Source: a virus
Direction: 5' to 3' (one strand)
DNA: 42,309 bases
IMG/VR virus record: IMGVR_UViG_3300025616_000011
Location: 1 to 42,309 of that record
Shown here: positions 28,773 through 37,922 of the stretch, piece by piece
How positions within the stretch are numbered: the first letter of the stretch is position 1
Layout of the letters: each line of letters begins with the position of its first letter
Notes under the pieces: model-generated
Told to the model about the DNA's origin: nothing
The model's database searches: none
Seen by the model: only the letters and a program-made list of their open reading frames with translations
Position numbers and translations under genes: made by a program

Positions 28773-28794
28773 AACCGCCTTCGGGCGGTTTTTT
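28773..28794 (+). terminator. Intrinsic terminator before the sheath gene
   Basis: AACCGCC and GGCGGTT pair around a TTCG loop with a run of T. It shares its core with the terminator at 25219-25238. Confidence 0.85.
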
Positions 28795-28812
28795 CATTTC
28801 TAGGAGGCGTAT

Positions 28813-30336
28813 ATGCCAATCAACCAGCAAGGTAGCATCAATACCACAGCGCTTGTCGTTCCAGATCTTTACGTTCAAATCGTTCCGCCTTCCGTCACGC
28901 TGCTGAATGGCGTGCCTACCAATATTCTTGGTGCGGTCGGTACCGCGCAATGGGGGCCAAAGAATGCGCCCGCAATCGTTGGCAGCATGGCCGACTATTC
29001 GCGCTTGTTTGGCGCGATTCAGAACCGTAAATACGACCTCGGCACACAGCTTGCAGTTGCAGTCTTGCAGGGGGCTTCAAACTTCCGCGCCGTTCGTGTG
29101 ACGGATGGTACCGACGTGGCCGCTTCGGTTGTGGTGCTGACCAACTGCATCACCTTCACATCGAAATACACCGGATCGCTGGCGAATGCCGACACGGTGA
29201 CGATTGCTGCCGGTTCGCAAGCCAGCACCTTCAAGGCAGTTGTGGCACGTGCTGGCCGTGTTCCGGAAGTGTTCGACAACATCGGCGGCACTGGTAACGC
29301 GCTGTGGGTCAACATGGCGGCTGCAATCAATGCCGGACAGTCCGGCATTCGTGGCGCGTCTGATTTGATCGTTGCCTCTGCTGGTGTTGGCGTTACGGCT
29401 CCATCACTGGCAAACTACACACTGACTGGCGGCACCGATGGCGTGGCTACAATCACCGGATCTGTGCTGGTTGGTGTGGATACTGTGCCGCGCACCGGTA
29501 TGTATGCGCTGCGCAGTTCAGGCGCATCGGTCGGACTTCTTGCTGATTGCGATGACTCGACCACATGGAGTACGCAAATCGCCTACGGCTTGGCCGAAGG
29601 TACGTACATGATCGGCGTGGGTCCCGCTGGAGATTCTATCGCCAATGCGATTACTACAAAGGCCACCGCAGGCGTGGATAGTTATGCATTCAAGTTACTG
29701 TTTGGTGACTGGATTTACTTCCTCGATACAGTAAACGGCGTCACACGTCTGGTTTCGCCACAAGGTTATGTTGCCGGGCGCTTGTCGAATCTGTCTCCTG
29801 AGCAATCCAGCTTAAACAAACCGCTTTACGGCATTGTCGGCACGCAAAAGAGCATGCAAAGCTTGATGTATTCCGGCGCAGAGTTGCAAGCGCTCGGGCA
29901 GGCTGGCATTGATGTAATCGCAAATCCGATTCCAGCTGGCAATATGTTTGGGGTGCGCTTCGGTCACAACAGCTCAAGCAGCGCCGTAATTCATGGCGAC
30001 AACTACACCCGTATGACCAATTATTCAGCGTCTACGCTCGATGCTGGTATGGGAATCTTCGTGGGTAAGCTGCAATCCAGCAAGCCTACTGACAGCACCC
30101 GCCGCGCAGCTGGCGCCACGATCTCGGCATTCCTTCAGGCGATGGTCGATCAGGGAATGCTGGACGATTACAGCGTGGTCTGCGACCTGTCCAACAATCC
30201 GTTGAACCGTCAGGCGTTGGGCTACATGCAGGCTGACGTGAAAGCGCGCTATCTGAGCGTAGTTGAATACTTCATCGTCAACCTTGAAGGCGGCCAGTCT
30301 GTGCAGATCAATCGCCAATCAGTCGCCCTGGCATAA
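28813..30336 (+). CDS. Contractile tail sheath protein
   Basis: A 507-residue sheath subunit, which identifies the virion as a myovirus. The N-terminal segment (STNIL-like GVPTNILGAVGTAQWGPKNA, then DYSRLFGAIQNRKYDLGTQL) and the C-terminal domain (GATISAFLQAMVDQGMLDDY, then SVVCDLSNNPLNRQALGYMQ) are typical of sheath proteins that interlock by terminal strands. The middle (about 110-230) is a variable Thr/Gly-rich insertion. AGGAGG precedes the start. Confidence 0.93.
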   Translation: MPINQQGSINTTALVVPDLYVQIVPPSVTLLNGVPTNILGAVGTAQWGPKNAPAIVGSMADYSRLFGAIQNRKYDLGTQLAVAVLQGASNFRAVRVTDGTDVAASVVVLTNCITFTSKYTGSLANADTVTIAAGSQASTFKAVVARAGRVPEVFDNIGGTGNALWVNMAAAINAGQSGIRGASDLIVASAGVGVTAPSLANYTLTGGTDGVATITGSVLVGVDTVPRTGMYALRSSGASVGLLADCDDSTTWSTQIAYGLAEGTYMIGVGPAGDSIANAITTKATAGVDSYAFKLLFGDWIYFLDTVNGVTRLVSPQGYVAGRLSNLSPEQSSLNKPLYGIVGTQKSMQSLMYSGAELQALGQAGIDVIANPIPAGNMFGVRFGHNSSSSAVIHGDNYTRMTNYSASTLDAGMGIFVGKLQSSKPTDSTRRAAGATISAFLQAMVDQGMLDDYSVVCDLSNNPLNRQALGYMQADVKARYLSVVEYFIVNLEGGQSVQINRQSVALA

Positions 30337-30360
30337 CCAGTAACTCAAATCATCAACAAG

Positions 30361-30379
30361 ACCCGCTTCGGCGGGTTTT
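30361..30379 (+). terminator. Intrinsic terminator after the sheath gene
   Basis: ACCCGC-TTCG-GCGGGT followed by TTTC. It separates the messages of sheath and tube. Confidence 0.75.
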
Positions 30380-30397
30380 CTCATTTCTGGAGGCACT

Positions 30398-30832
30398 ATG
30401 TCAGCAAGCAATCAATTCAACGTCGGCAAGGATGTATCGCTCGACATCATCGGGCCGTCTGGCCCACTGCGTTTCAGCATCATGACCGGATTTGATTCAA
30501 AGCCTAATTACAAATCACTCGACTCTAAAGGCTTGGACGGTCTGGATCGTTTTGATGACCTGCCCGCTGGCTGGGGCGGTAGTTTCAATCTGGATCGCGC
30601 TGATTCAACCGTGGATGACTTCTTCGCGCAGAAAGAAGCCAACTTTTATTCCGGCCTTGCTTCTACCGCCGTGACAATCACCGAGACGATCGCCGAAATC
30701 AACGGCGCTGTGTCGCAATACCGTTACACCGGCGTGTCGCTGGCCTTGCAGAATGCTGGAAATAAATCGGCTGATGCAAAAATCGCAATGACCATCGGCT
30801 TCCGTGCCGCTCGTCGCCTGAAGGTCGCTTAA
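30398..30832 (+). CDS. Tail tube protein
   Basis: A 144-residue protein following the sheath, with FNVGKDVSLDIIGPSGPLRF, LDRFDDLPAGWGGSFNLDRA and IAMTIGFRAARRL. Size, beta-rich pattern and order identify the inner tube subunit of a contractile tail. Confidence 0.85.
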   Translation: MSASNQFNVGKDVSLDIIGPSGPLRFSIMTGFDSKPNYKSLDSKGLDGLDRFDDLPAGWGGSFNLDRADSTVDDFFAQKEANFYSGLASTAVTITETIAEINGAVSQYRYTGVSLALQNAGNKSADAKIAMTIGFRAARRLKVA

Positions 30833-30834
30833 TC

Positions 30835-31200
30835 ATGACCAAAGTGACAATTAACACGCCAAGCGAACAAGTGGTCGCCAAGGCTCAGGCTGAAGTCGTT
30901 GTTGTGGATGCAACCGGTCGCAGCATCAAGCTGAAAAAGCCCGGTGTATTGGCGCAATACCGGCTGATTGAGGTGTTGGGCGAAACTGCAAAGAACGAGG
31001 TCTACACCGCCATGGTGTTGCCTTTGATCTTCGTCGCAGAAATCGACGGCGACACCGTATTTCAGCCAACCTCAAAGCGTGAAATCGAGGCATTGATTCA
31101 ACGTCTGGATGAGTCTGGTGTTATCGCCGTGCAAGCGGGCGTTGCTGAAAACTTCGGTAAATCAAATCCAGAAGCTGACAAGGCCGCGCTAAAAAACTAG
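30835..31200 (+). CDS. Tail assembly chaperone, short form
   Basis: A 121-residue protein (IKLKKPGVLAQYRLIEVLGE, then VYTAMVLPLIFVAEIDGDTV). Its place between tube and tape measure and its ending at a slippery site are those of the gpG-type chaperone that coats the tape measure protein during tail assembly. The frame-zero stop TAG follows the slip heptamer at once. Confidence 0.85.
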   Translation: MTKVTINTPSEQVVAKAQAEVVVVDATGRSIKLKKPGVLAQYRLIEVLGETAKNEVYTAMVLPLIFVAEIDGDTVFQPTSKREIEALIQRLDESGVIAVQAGVAENFGKSNPEADKAALKN

Positions 31201-31367
31201 CACGCGCTGCGCCGATAAAGGAATGCCTGTGGCTCATCAAAAACGGCATCCCTTTCGACGTGGCGTTTAGCTTGGACGAAATCACACGCGCAGCCTGGTC
31301 GATTGTGTTCTCCGAAATGGAAGGGGCTACCTTCGACTGGTCGCTGATGCAGTTCACAAAGGATTGA
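30835..31367 (+). CDS. Tail assembly chaperone, -1 frameshift form
   Basis: Ribosomes slipping back one base at A-AAA-AAC (31191-31197) continue from 31197 to a stop at 31365-31367. This adds 56 residues (LARAAPIKECLWLIKNGIPF and onward) to the 121 of the short form. The extension has no start codon or ribosome site of its own and fills the gap before the next gene. It is the GT-type product with a C-terminal domain that binds tape measure or tube. Confidence 0.85.
31191..31197 (+). promoter_or_regulatory. Programmed -1 frameshift site
   Basis: The heptamer A AAA AAC in the correct phase (CTA|AAA|AAC) immediately before TAG is a classical slippery sequence for -1 shifting. No downstream pseudoknot was traced. 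Confidence 0.85.
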
Positions 31368-31370
31368 TCG

Positions 31371-31865
31371 ATGCGTGAATTTGATAGTTTTGCAAAGTTC
31401 GCCGAACACCTTGCCGTCATGTCTGCCGCTGTTGTGATTGCAGAACATAGGGCGCTTGAACGGTGCGCGAGACTGGTTGAGAAAACTGCAAAATCAGAGA
31501 TCGGACACTATCAGCCAGAAGTTGGCCCGTTTCAGGACTGGGCGCCACTGGCTGAAAGCACTGAGACAGAAAAGGCGCGCTTAGGTTATGCGAACGATGC
31601 GCCACTTTTGCGCGAAGGTGATCTGCGAGATTCGATCGAGCATGAAGTCCATGGCAACGAGGCTGTGATTGGCAGTAAGTCGGACATTGCCGCTTATCAG
31701 GAATTCGGTACCGCGACGATTCCGCCACGGCCTTTCATTGGGCCGGCGGCATTCAGAAACAAAGAGAAAATCCGGCACATCATCGGTGAGGCTGCGATTG
31801 AGGGTTTGACCTGCGGTGAGGTGGTTCATCACTCACTGGGTTACGACATGGAAATCAAGCCGTAA
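31371..31865 (+). CDS. HK97-gp10/virion morphogenesis-like tail component
   Basis: A 164-residue protein starting with a helix (FAKFAEHLAVMSAAVVIAEH), then WAPLAESTETEKARLG, PLLREGDLRDSIEHEVHG and IAAYQEFGTATIPPRPFIGP. The L-REG-LR-SI and YQEFGT-x-x-IPPRPF motifs are those of phage gp10/gpS-like tail completion proteins. It is unusual in lying after the tail chaperone instead of among the neck genes. Confidence 0.8.
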   Translation: MREFDSFAKFAEHLAVMSAAVVIAEHRALERCARLVEKTAKSEIGHYQPEVGPFQDWAPLAESTETEKARLGYANDAPLLREGDLRDSIEHEVHGNEAVIGSKSDIAAYQEFGTATIPPRPFIGPAAFRNKEKIRHIIGEAAIEGLTCGEVVHHSLGYDMEIKP

Positions 31866-32082
31866 ACAGCGCCCAGAACAGTAGCCCCAAGAAGAACAGA
31901 GCAACGGCACATATTGCCAAAACAAACAGGCTGATCATCAGCAATGAAATGCGCGTAGTCCAGTGCATCTGATGTTTGAAGAATGGTTGATTGCTGACCA
32001 TGCTTACACCCGGGTACTGAACCCAGTTTATGTGATCTGCAAGCCACTCATGCAGACGGAATTTTAAGGAAGGTTTTGCCAT
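31855..32082 (-). CDS. Possible antisense membrane protein
   Basis: A 75-residue frame on the minus strand filling the only gene-free gap of the tail module. It has a polar N-terminus (LKFRLHEWLADHINWVQYPG) and a long C-terminal membrane segment (ISLLMISLFVLAICAVALFF and onward). Its ATG shares the CATG at 32080-32083 with the tape measure start on the other strand. No clear ribosome site or promoter is seen, so it remains uncertain. A small plus-strand ORF of 31 codons in the same gap is the alternative. Confidence 0.4.
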   Translation of the reverse strand: MAKPSLKFRLHEWLADHINWVQYPGVSMVSNQPFFKHQMHWTTRISLLMISLFVLAICAVALFFLGLLFWALFTA

Positions 32083-33931
32083 GTTTGATGCCTATAAAGT
32101 CGCAGTGAAATTAACGCTGGTAAACAGCGTAAGTGCTGGGCTTGTTGGGATGGCTGCGCAATTCCAAGCACTGAACAAGCACGTGAACAGCACGCAGCAT
32201 AGCCTTCTTGGCTTAGAAAAGAAACTGCTCGATATTAAACGGCTTGGAATGGTGGGCGGTGGAATGGCTGCTGCCGGTGGATTCGGCTTGATGCTGTTTA
32301 AAGCACCGCTTGAAGAGGCAAAGAAGTTTCAGACAGAGGCGGCAAAGTTTTCCTCACTTGGCTTCGGTGATGCGACGAACAATCAGGCCATACAGTTTGC
32401 CAAAGGAATGAACACCATCGGCACGAGCGCCCGCGACAATATGTCGATCGTTGGTGATGCAATGGCCGTATTCAAAGATTTGAACGAGGCGAAGATGGTT
32501 GCGCCACTCATGGCAAAGATGAAGTTTGCCAATGAGGTAATTTTCGGCGCGGACGGCGGTGATCGTGACAAGAAGTTGATGGACATGATGAAGGTCGCAG
32601 AGTTTCGCGGCGGTACGAAAAGCCCTGAAGAGTTCGCGCGACAAGCCAACTTTGCGCAACAGGCAATCGCTGGTAGTCGGAACAGGGTTGATCCATCCGC
32701 CATGCTGCAAGCATTGAAGACCGGCGGCGTGGCGCTGTCTCGACGCAGTAACGAAGCCTTTTATCTGGGTGCTGAGCCGTTGCTTCAGGAGTTTGGCGGG
32801 AGCCGGTACGGTACTGCGGCCATGAGCATCTATCAGAATCTGGTGCAATCACGCGGCACGATCACTGCACAGCAAGAGCTGTACAGGCTCGGCTTGTTGG
32901 ACAAGAACAAGGTGCAGTTCAATCAGCTCGGGAAGTTGAAAAAAGCACTGCCAGGCGCTTTTTCTGGTTCGTCCGTCCTCGAAGGTGAAGGAGAACTTGC
33001 TTTGCTTGAAAAAGTATTGCTGCCAGCATTTGCGAAGAATGGCATTACCAGCGAAGAAGGGGTGTTGCGCGAACTCGGCATGATCCTCGGTAATCGCACC
33101 GGTTCATCGTTGATGTCGCGGATCTATCAGCAGCGCGAAAAGTTGCACATGCAAACTGATGCCAACTATCACGCTGAAAATCTTGATCAAGCCAGTGCGC
33201 GGGCATCCGGAACGCTTGACGGTAAAGAGGTTGATCTACACAAGAAGTGGGCCACGCTAATGAATGAGCTGGGCACGACTATTCTGCCGATTGCCATTCG
33301 AGCCGTTGAAGGGCTGACGGGCGTGCTTAAAAGCGCCATTTCATTTGCCAAGGAATACCCGAGTTTAACCAAAGGCATAACGGTTGCATTCGGTGTGCTG
33401 GCTGGAGTTGTGGCCGTTGGCGGGGTCTTGATGATGGCAACAGCAGGATTCAGAGCCCTAGGCCTCGCGCTGTCAATCGGCGGCTTTGGTGGCGGCGGTG
33501 TTGCGCTGGCCGGAATGGCGACAAGCATATCCGGTGTCGGTGTAGGGCTGCTGACGCTTGGCAATGCAATTCCAATACTGAAAGCCGCTTTGGTCGGTTG
33601 GACAATCGGCACGCTGATTCATGAGTTGCTGCCGGATCGTGCGAATGATGCGATCGGCGGGAACATTGCCGGGTTGCTTGGTATGTTCGGCAATAAGGAT
33701 GCGGCTGAGACGTACCAAAAATACAGAATTCAAAGCAAGATTGAAGAGCGTTCTGAGTTTGTGAAATCGCACAACATCAAAACAGCATCGGGAAAAATGG
33801 CCGTTTATCTTGATGGCCGGATCGTTGGTGAAATCGTGACCGCTCGGCAAGAAAAAGAAGCGTCTCGCCCTCAATCCGGTATGAAGCACTTCGACGGCCT
33901 GATGTCTATGCGTCCGGTTGGAGCTTATTAA
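32081..33931 (+). CDS. Tail tape measure protein
   Basis: A 616-residue protein that sets tail length. The N-terminal half is helical (LVGMAAQFQALNKHVNSTQH, then LEEAKKFQTEAAKFSSLGFG), followed by a globular segment and a hydrophobic stretch at about 420-510 (GITVAFGVLAGVVAVGGVLM and others). The C-terminal end is polar. Length and position after the chaperones are diagnostic. It is short for a tape measure, which predicts a fairly short tail. AAGGAAGG precedes the ATG. Confidence 0.9.
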   Translation: MFDAYKVAVKLTLVNSVSAGLVGMAAQFQALNKHVNSTQHSLLGLEKKLLDIKRLGMVGGGMAAAGGFGLMLFKAPLEEAKKFQTEAAKFSSLGFGDATNNQAIQFAKGMNTIGTSARDNMSIVGDAMAVFKDLNEAKMVAPLMAKMKFANEVIFGADGGDRDKKLMDMMKVAEFRGGTKSPEEFARQANFAQQAIAGSRNRVDPSAMLQALKTGGVALSRRSNEAFYLGAEPLLQEFGGSRYGTAAMSIYQNLVQSRGTITAQQELYRLGLLDKNKVQFNQLGKLKKALPGAFSGSSVLEGEGELALLEKVLLPAFAKNGITSEEGVLRELGMILGNRTGSSLMSRIYQQREKLHMQTDANYHAENLDQASARASGTLDGKEVDLHKKWATLMNELGTTILPIAIRAVEGLTGVLKSAISFAKEYPSLTKGITVAFGVLAGVVAVGGVLMMATAGFRALGLALSIGGFGGGGVALAGMATSISGVGVGLLTLGNAIPILKAALVGWTIGTLIHELLPDRANDAIGGNIAGLLGMFGNKDAAETYQKYRIQSKIEERSEFVKSHNIKTASGKMAVYLDGRIVGEIVTARQEKEASRPQSGMKHFDGLMSMRPVGAY

Positions 33932-34698
33932 TGAAAGCCGACACCGTTGTAGAACTAGGCGCGTTCAAGTTTTCAGGTTTTGAGGTCCCGGACAAGATTC
34001 CGTTTGGCGGTGACCAGCAAACGGTTGTGCATAAGCTGATCGGCGGGGCGCGGCAGGTTGACTCAATGGGAAGAGACGACGCGCCGCTGGAGTGGTCTGG
34101 CATCTTCCGTGGCGACAGTGCGCAGCTGCGTGCGCTGTACCTGGACGGATTACGTATTGCTGGAACACAGCAGCAGTTGCGCTGGTACGGATTCGACTTT
34201 ACGGTAATTGTGCAATCTTTCCGCGCAGACTTTGAGCGCTTCTACCATATCCCGTACAAGATCAGTTGCATCGTGGTGGCTGATAACGCCAGTCCGATTA
34301 CGACCATCATCGCGCCGGACGTTGATACCTTGATCGGTGACGACATGGCCGCTGCGAATACGCTGGGCGGGGCGATTGGTGACGGGCCGCTGTCTACCGC
34401 TCTCGGTACGCTGAACGCGGCAATCAAGGGTGTTTCCAGCTTTGCTACTGCTGCAAACGGTGTGATTCAGAGCGTATTGCAGCCGCTTGCCGCTGTGCAA
34501 TCGCGGGTGAATATCCTGATTGGTTCAGTCGGTGGCGTGGTCGGCAACATTGGCACGTTCGGCGGCCTGCTGCCGGGTAATTCGATATCGCAACAGGCCA
34601 ACAAGATGCTTGGCCAAGTGGCTGTAATGAACCAACTGCCTCAACTCTACAATCTGCAATCGACACTTGGACGCATGGGAAAGAACCTCGGGCAATGA
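33931..34698 (+). CDS. Baseplate/tail hub-associated protein
   Basis: A 255-residue protein. The N-terminal 125 residues are beta-rich (VVELGAFKFSGFEVPDKIPF, then PLEWSGIFRGDSAQLRALYL and FYHIPYKISCIVVAD), like the tube-initiator domains found after tape measure genes. The C-terminal half is low-complexity helical (GVIQSVLQPLAAVQSRVNIL). It probably bridges tube and baseplate hub. It overlaps the next gene by four bases. Confidence 0.65.
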   Translation: MKADTVVELGAFKFSGFEVPDKIPFGGDQQTVVHKLIGGARQVDSMGRDDAPLEWSGIFRGDSAQLRALYLDGLRIAGTQQQLRWYGFDFTVIVQSFRADFERFYHIPYKISCIVVADNASPITTIIAPDVDTLIGDDMAAANTLGGAIGDGPLSTALGTLNAAIKGVSSFATAANGVIQSVLQPLAAVQSRVNILIGSVGGVVGNIGTFGGLLPGNSISQQANKMLGQVAVMNQLPQLYNLQSTLGRMGKNLGQ

Positions 34699-35819
34699 CA
34701 ATTAATTCAGCCATACCGCAAGCTGCTGCAAGGCAGCCACGCGGAGCGGTCAGAATCAATGGCGTTGTCGTGCCCGGTTGGATTTCGTTTGAGGTGGACA
34801 ACAACACGTTCTATCAGGCTGACACGTTCCGCGTGACGTTCGCGATTTCAATGCTTCCGGCGGCCTTTAATCAGGCATGGTTTTCCGTGCAAACGCAAAT
34901 TGATGTGGAGATTTTCGCGGGTTTTCCTGTAAATGCTGAAAGCTACACAATCGCTGAGCTTGATAGCCTGATCCTCGGCCGCGTGGATGCGATCGACTTC
35001 AATCCGGCATCGAGGACGCTGGATCTGAGTGGGCGTGATTACACCTCGCTGATGATCGACACGAAGACAACGAAGAAGTGGCAGAACATGCGCGCTTCAG
35101 CGATTGCTGCACAGATTGCAACCGCTCACGGCATGGATGCGAGTTACATCGTTTCGACTACCTCGAAGGTGGGCACGTACTACGACATCGATTCGGTGCG
35201 CATGACCAACGAACACAGTGAATGGGATTTGCTGACGTGGCTGGCCGCGCACGAGGGCTTTGTAGTGTATGCCAAGGGTGATGCGCTGCATTTCGAGCCG
35301 AAGCCATCGGCGACAGTTGAGCCCTATGTGTTGCAGTGGCAGGAGCCGGACGCAGATCACGGTTATTTCAGAGGTAATTTCGTCAGCATCGATTTAACCC
35401 GCAACCTGACCGTTGCAAAGGGTGTGGTGGTCTGGGTGCAGAGCGTCAATCCAAAGACGAAAAAGACTTATGCAATCGCCTATCCGCAAGCAAAGGCGAA
35501 AGGAACGATGCCCGGACAGTCCAGCACGCATGCACAGGTTTACACCTACCGTAAAGCAGCCATGACGCCAGAAAAGGCGCTCCAGTTCGCCCAGGATAAA
35601 CACCGCGAAATCACGCAGCACGAAATGAAGCTGTCCGCCTCACTACCGGCTGACAGGCTGCTTGGCGTGACCAGCGTTATCAAGGTGATTGGTACGGGTA
35701 CGGCGTTCGATCAGATCTACTACCCTGACAGCATCACCCGCCGCATGAGCGTTGATGAGGGCTACATGATGCAAGTCAGCGCAAAGAACACCAATAAGGA
35801 TAACGAGGTGACGTTGTGA
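34695..35819 (+). CDS. Baseplate hub protein (gpD-like)
   Basis: A 374-residue protein matching phage late-control D/gp27-like hubs: VRINGVVVPGWISFEVDNNT, LILGRVDAIDFNPASRTLDL, GRDYTSLMIDTKTTKKWQNM and WDLLTWLAAHEGFVVYAKGD. The hub trimer joins the tube to the spike in the baseplate centre. It overlaps the spike gene by one base. Confidence 0.85.
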   Translation: MTINSAIPQAAARQPRGAVRINGVVVPGWISFEVDNNTFYQADTFRVTFAISMLPAAFNQAWFSVQTQIDVEIFAGFPVNAESYTIAELDSLILGRVDAIDFNPASRTLDLSGRDYTSLMIDTKTTKKWQNMRASAIAAQIATAHGMDASYIVSTTSKVGTYYDIDSVRMTNEHSEWDLLTWLAAHEGFVVYAKGDALHFEPKPSATVEPYVLQWQEPDADHGYFRGNFVSIDLTRNLTVAKGVVVWVQSVNPKTKKTYAIAYPQAKAKGTMPGQSSTHAQVYTYRKAAMTPEKALQFAQDKHREITQHEMKLSASLPADRLLGVTSVIKVIGTGTAFDQIYYPDSITRRMSVDEGYMMQVSAKNTNKDNEVTL

Positions 35820-36433
35820 TGCGTGGACTATTGAATGCAATGCGGCTTCAGGCTCAGAGCGGCCAGCTGGCGTACACGCGAATCGGTACGGTCAGCGCTT
35901 ACAACCCTGCCAACTACTGCGCAAAGGTGATGATTCAGCCCGAAAACGTCGAAACCGGCTGGCTTCCGGTGCTGTCGCCGTGGATTGGTAACGGCTGGGG
36001 CATGTTTGCGCCCCCAACTATAGGCGATCTGGTTGAGGTGCAGTATCAGGAAGGTGATTTTGATGCCGGAATGATATGTCAGCGATTTTTCAATGATGCT
36101 GACAGGCCGCTCAGTGTGTCTTCTGGTGAATTCTGGCTGGTGCATCAATCCGGGTCGTCGCTGAAGTTTCACAACGATGGCACCGTGCAGCTTGTATCGG
36201 CCGGAACGCTGTCGAGCAGCGCGCCGCAGTGGAATCACACCGGCCCGGTGAATATCACCGGCACGCTACACACAACGAGCAACATAACGACTGACGCAAA
36301 CGTGACTGCGGCAATCAACATCGCGGATCAGGCAGGCGCTAAGACAATGGCGGGGATGCGCGCAGCCTACAACGGCCACACGCACACTGACCCTCAAGGC
36401 GGCGCAGTTGGTACACCAAGCGCGGGGATGTAA
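35819..36433 (+). CDS. Baseplate spike protein (gpV-like)
   Basis: A 204-residue spike. The N-terminal OB-fold (MFAPPTIGDLVEVQYQEGDF) is followed by repetitive beta segments (GTVQLVSAGTLSSSAPQWNH, then VNITGTLHTTSNITTDANVT). The C-terminal tip has YNGHTHTDPQGG, the His-x-His iron-binding apex of gpV-type spikes. It punctures the outer membrane on sheath contraction. I use the ATG at 35819 instead of the GTG three bases upstream. Confidence 0.88.
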   Translation: MRGLLNAMRLQAQSGQLAYTRIGTVSAYNPANYCAKVMIQPENVETGWLPVLSPWIGNGWGMFAPPTIGDLVEVQYQEGDFDAGMICQRFFNDADRPLSVSSGEFWLVHQSGSSLKFHNDGTVQLVSAGTLSSSAPQWNHTGPVNITGTLHTTSNITTDANVTAAINIADQAGAKTMAGMRAAYNGHTHTDPQGGAVGTPSAGM

Positions 36434-36796
36434 ATGGATATTTTTCAGTTTTGGGGTGGCGATATTTCAGCCGCTTCCGGTGGCGACCTGATGACGGTAG
36501 ACGGATCGGTGCGCGGCCAGCAGCGGATATTGCGCCGATTGCTCACTAATCCAGGTGATTACAGCTTTCATCCTGAGTATGGGGCAGGGCTGGCGCAGTG
36601 GATTGGCGGCACTGTCGATATCCCGAAGATTACGGCGCTGATTCGCGGCCAGATTCAGCTTGAAGATGCGGTTGCGAAGTTCCCTGCGCCGATCATCACG
36701 ATACAGGCTATCGCGGACGGCATCAGCTGTTACATCAAGTACACCGACGCACCGACGAACACGGTGCAAACCCTCTCATTTAATGTGAAAGTCTGA
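36434..36796 (+). CDS. Baseplate wedge protein (gpW/gp25-like)
   Basis: A 120-residue protein with VRGQQRILRRLLTNPGDYSF and HPEYGAGLAQWIGGTVDIPK, the PG-x-x-x-PEYG pattern of gp25/gpW baseplate wedges that anchor the sheath. The start abuts the spike stop. Confidence 0.85.
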   Translation: MDIFQFWGGDISAASGGDLMTVDGSVRGQQRILRRLLTNPGDYSFHPEYGAGLAQWIGGTVDIPKITALIRGQIQLEDAVAKFPAPIITIQAIADGISCYIKYTDAPTNTVQTLSFNVKV

Positions 36797-36798
36797 CG

Positions 36799-37920
36799 AT
36801 GGCAAATTTAACGACCAAGACCTTCGCGCAGCTTGTCAGCGATCAGGTAACGGCGATTCAGGGCGCGGCGCGCACGCTGATTGACTTCACCATCGGTTCG
36901 ATCCTGCGCTCTATTGTTGAGAGTAATTCGGCGGTTGCGCTGTGGGTGCAAGGATTGATCCTGCAACTGCTCGCCACTACGCGGGCGGCAACATCAACCG
37001 GAAAGGATCTGGATGACTGGGCGGCGGATTTCAATTTTTTCCGCTTGGTCGCCGTTGCTGCTAGTGGGCAGGTTGTTTTTTCACGCTTCACTGCAACTCA
37101 GGCCGCATTTATTCCGGTCGGGACGCAGATTCAAACATCTGACGCCTCTCCGGAGACGTTCGCCGTAATTGCGGATACCACGAACGCGAATTGGAACGCA
37201 GCAAGCAACGGCTACAACGTGCCAGCCGGAACGGTATCGGTATCAGTGCCGGTGCTGGCAACGGTCGCGGGTGCGATCGGTAACGTGCTTGCCGGTCAAT
37301 GCAATGTGCTGACCAGCTCTATCCCGGGCGTTGATACGGTCGCGAACGCAGTGGCTTTCGTGAATGGCGCAAATGCAGAGGCTGACGGCGCGTTTCGCAC
37401 TCGTTTCGTTGCGTATATCAGCAGCCTGTCAAAAGCTACCAAGAGCGCCATTGCTACCGCCATCACCTCGGTGCAATCCGGTGTCAGTTATACGCTGAAT
37501 GAGAACGTGGACTATAGCGGCGCGGTGAAATTCGGTTACTTCTTTGTGGTGGTGGATGACGGCAGCGGCACACCATCATCCGGTTTTCTCGCATCGATCA
37601 GCAACGCCATTGATACGGTGCGCGGCTTCACGATCAATTTCGGCGTGTTTGCGCCTGCGCTGGTTACGGCGAATGTTTCCATGACAGTCGCCAGCATCTA
37701 CCACGCTTCCGATGCCGCGCTGGCGCAGTCTGCCATTAACGCCTACATCGCCGCGCTCGGTATCGGCGTGACGTTGCCCTATAGCCGGTTGGCGCAGATT
37801 GCCTATGACGCATCGCCAACGATAACTAATGTCACTGCGGTGACACTAAACAGCGTAACCGCCGATCTGACTGCAACCAGCAAACAGCGCATTATGCCTG
37901 GCACGATCACGGTAAATTAA
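36799..37920 (+). CDS. Baseplate J-like protein
   Basis: A 373-residue baseplate wedge protein with TKTFAQLVSDQVTAIQGAAR, AATSTGKDLDDWAADFNFFR, then VSVPVLATVAGAIGNVLAGQ and NGANAEADGAFRTRFVAYIS, which are typical of gpJ/Mu gp47 proteins. It works with the gpI-like partner encoded next. Confidence 0.92.
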   Translation: MANLTTKTFAQLVSDQVTAIQGAARTLIDFTIGSILRSIVESNSAVALWVQGLILQLLATTRAATSTGKDLDDWAADFNFFRLVAVAASGQVVFSRFTATQAAFIPVGTQIQTSDASPETFAVIADTTNANWNAASNGYNVPAGTVSVSVPVLATVAGAIGNVLAGQCNVLTSSIPGVDTVANAVAFVNGANAEADGAFRTRFVAYISSLSKATKSAIATAITSVQSGVSYTLNENVDYSGAVKFGYFFVVVDDGSGTPSSGFLASISNAIDTVRGFTINFGVFAPALVTANVSMTVASIYHASDAALAQSAINAYIAALGIGVTLPYSRLAQIAYDASPTITNVTAVTLNSVTADLTATSKQRIMPGTITVN

Positions 37921-37922
37921 TT

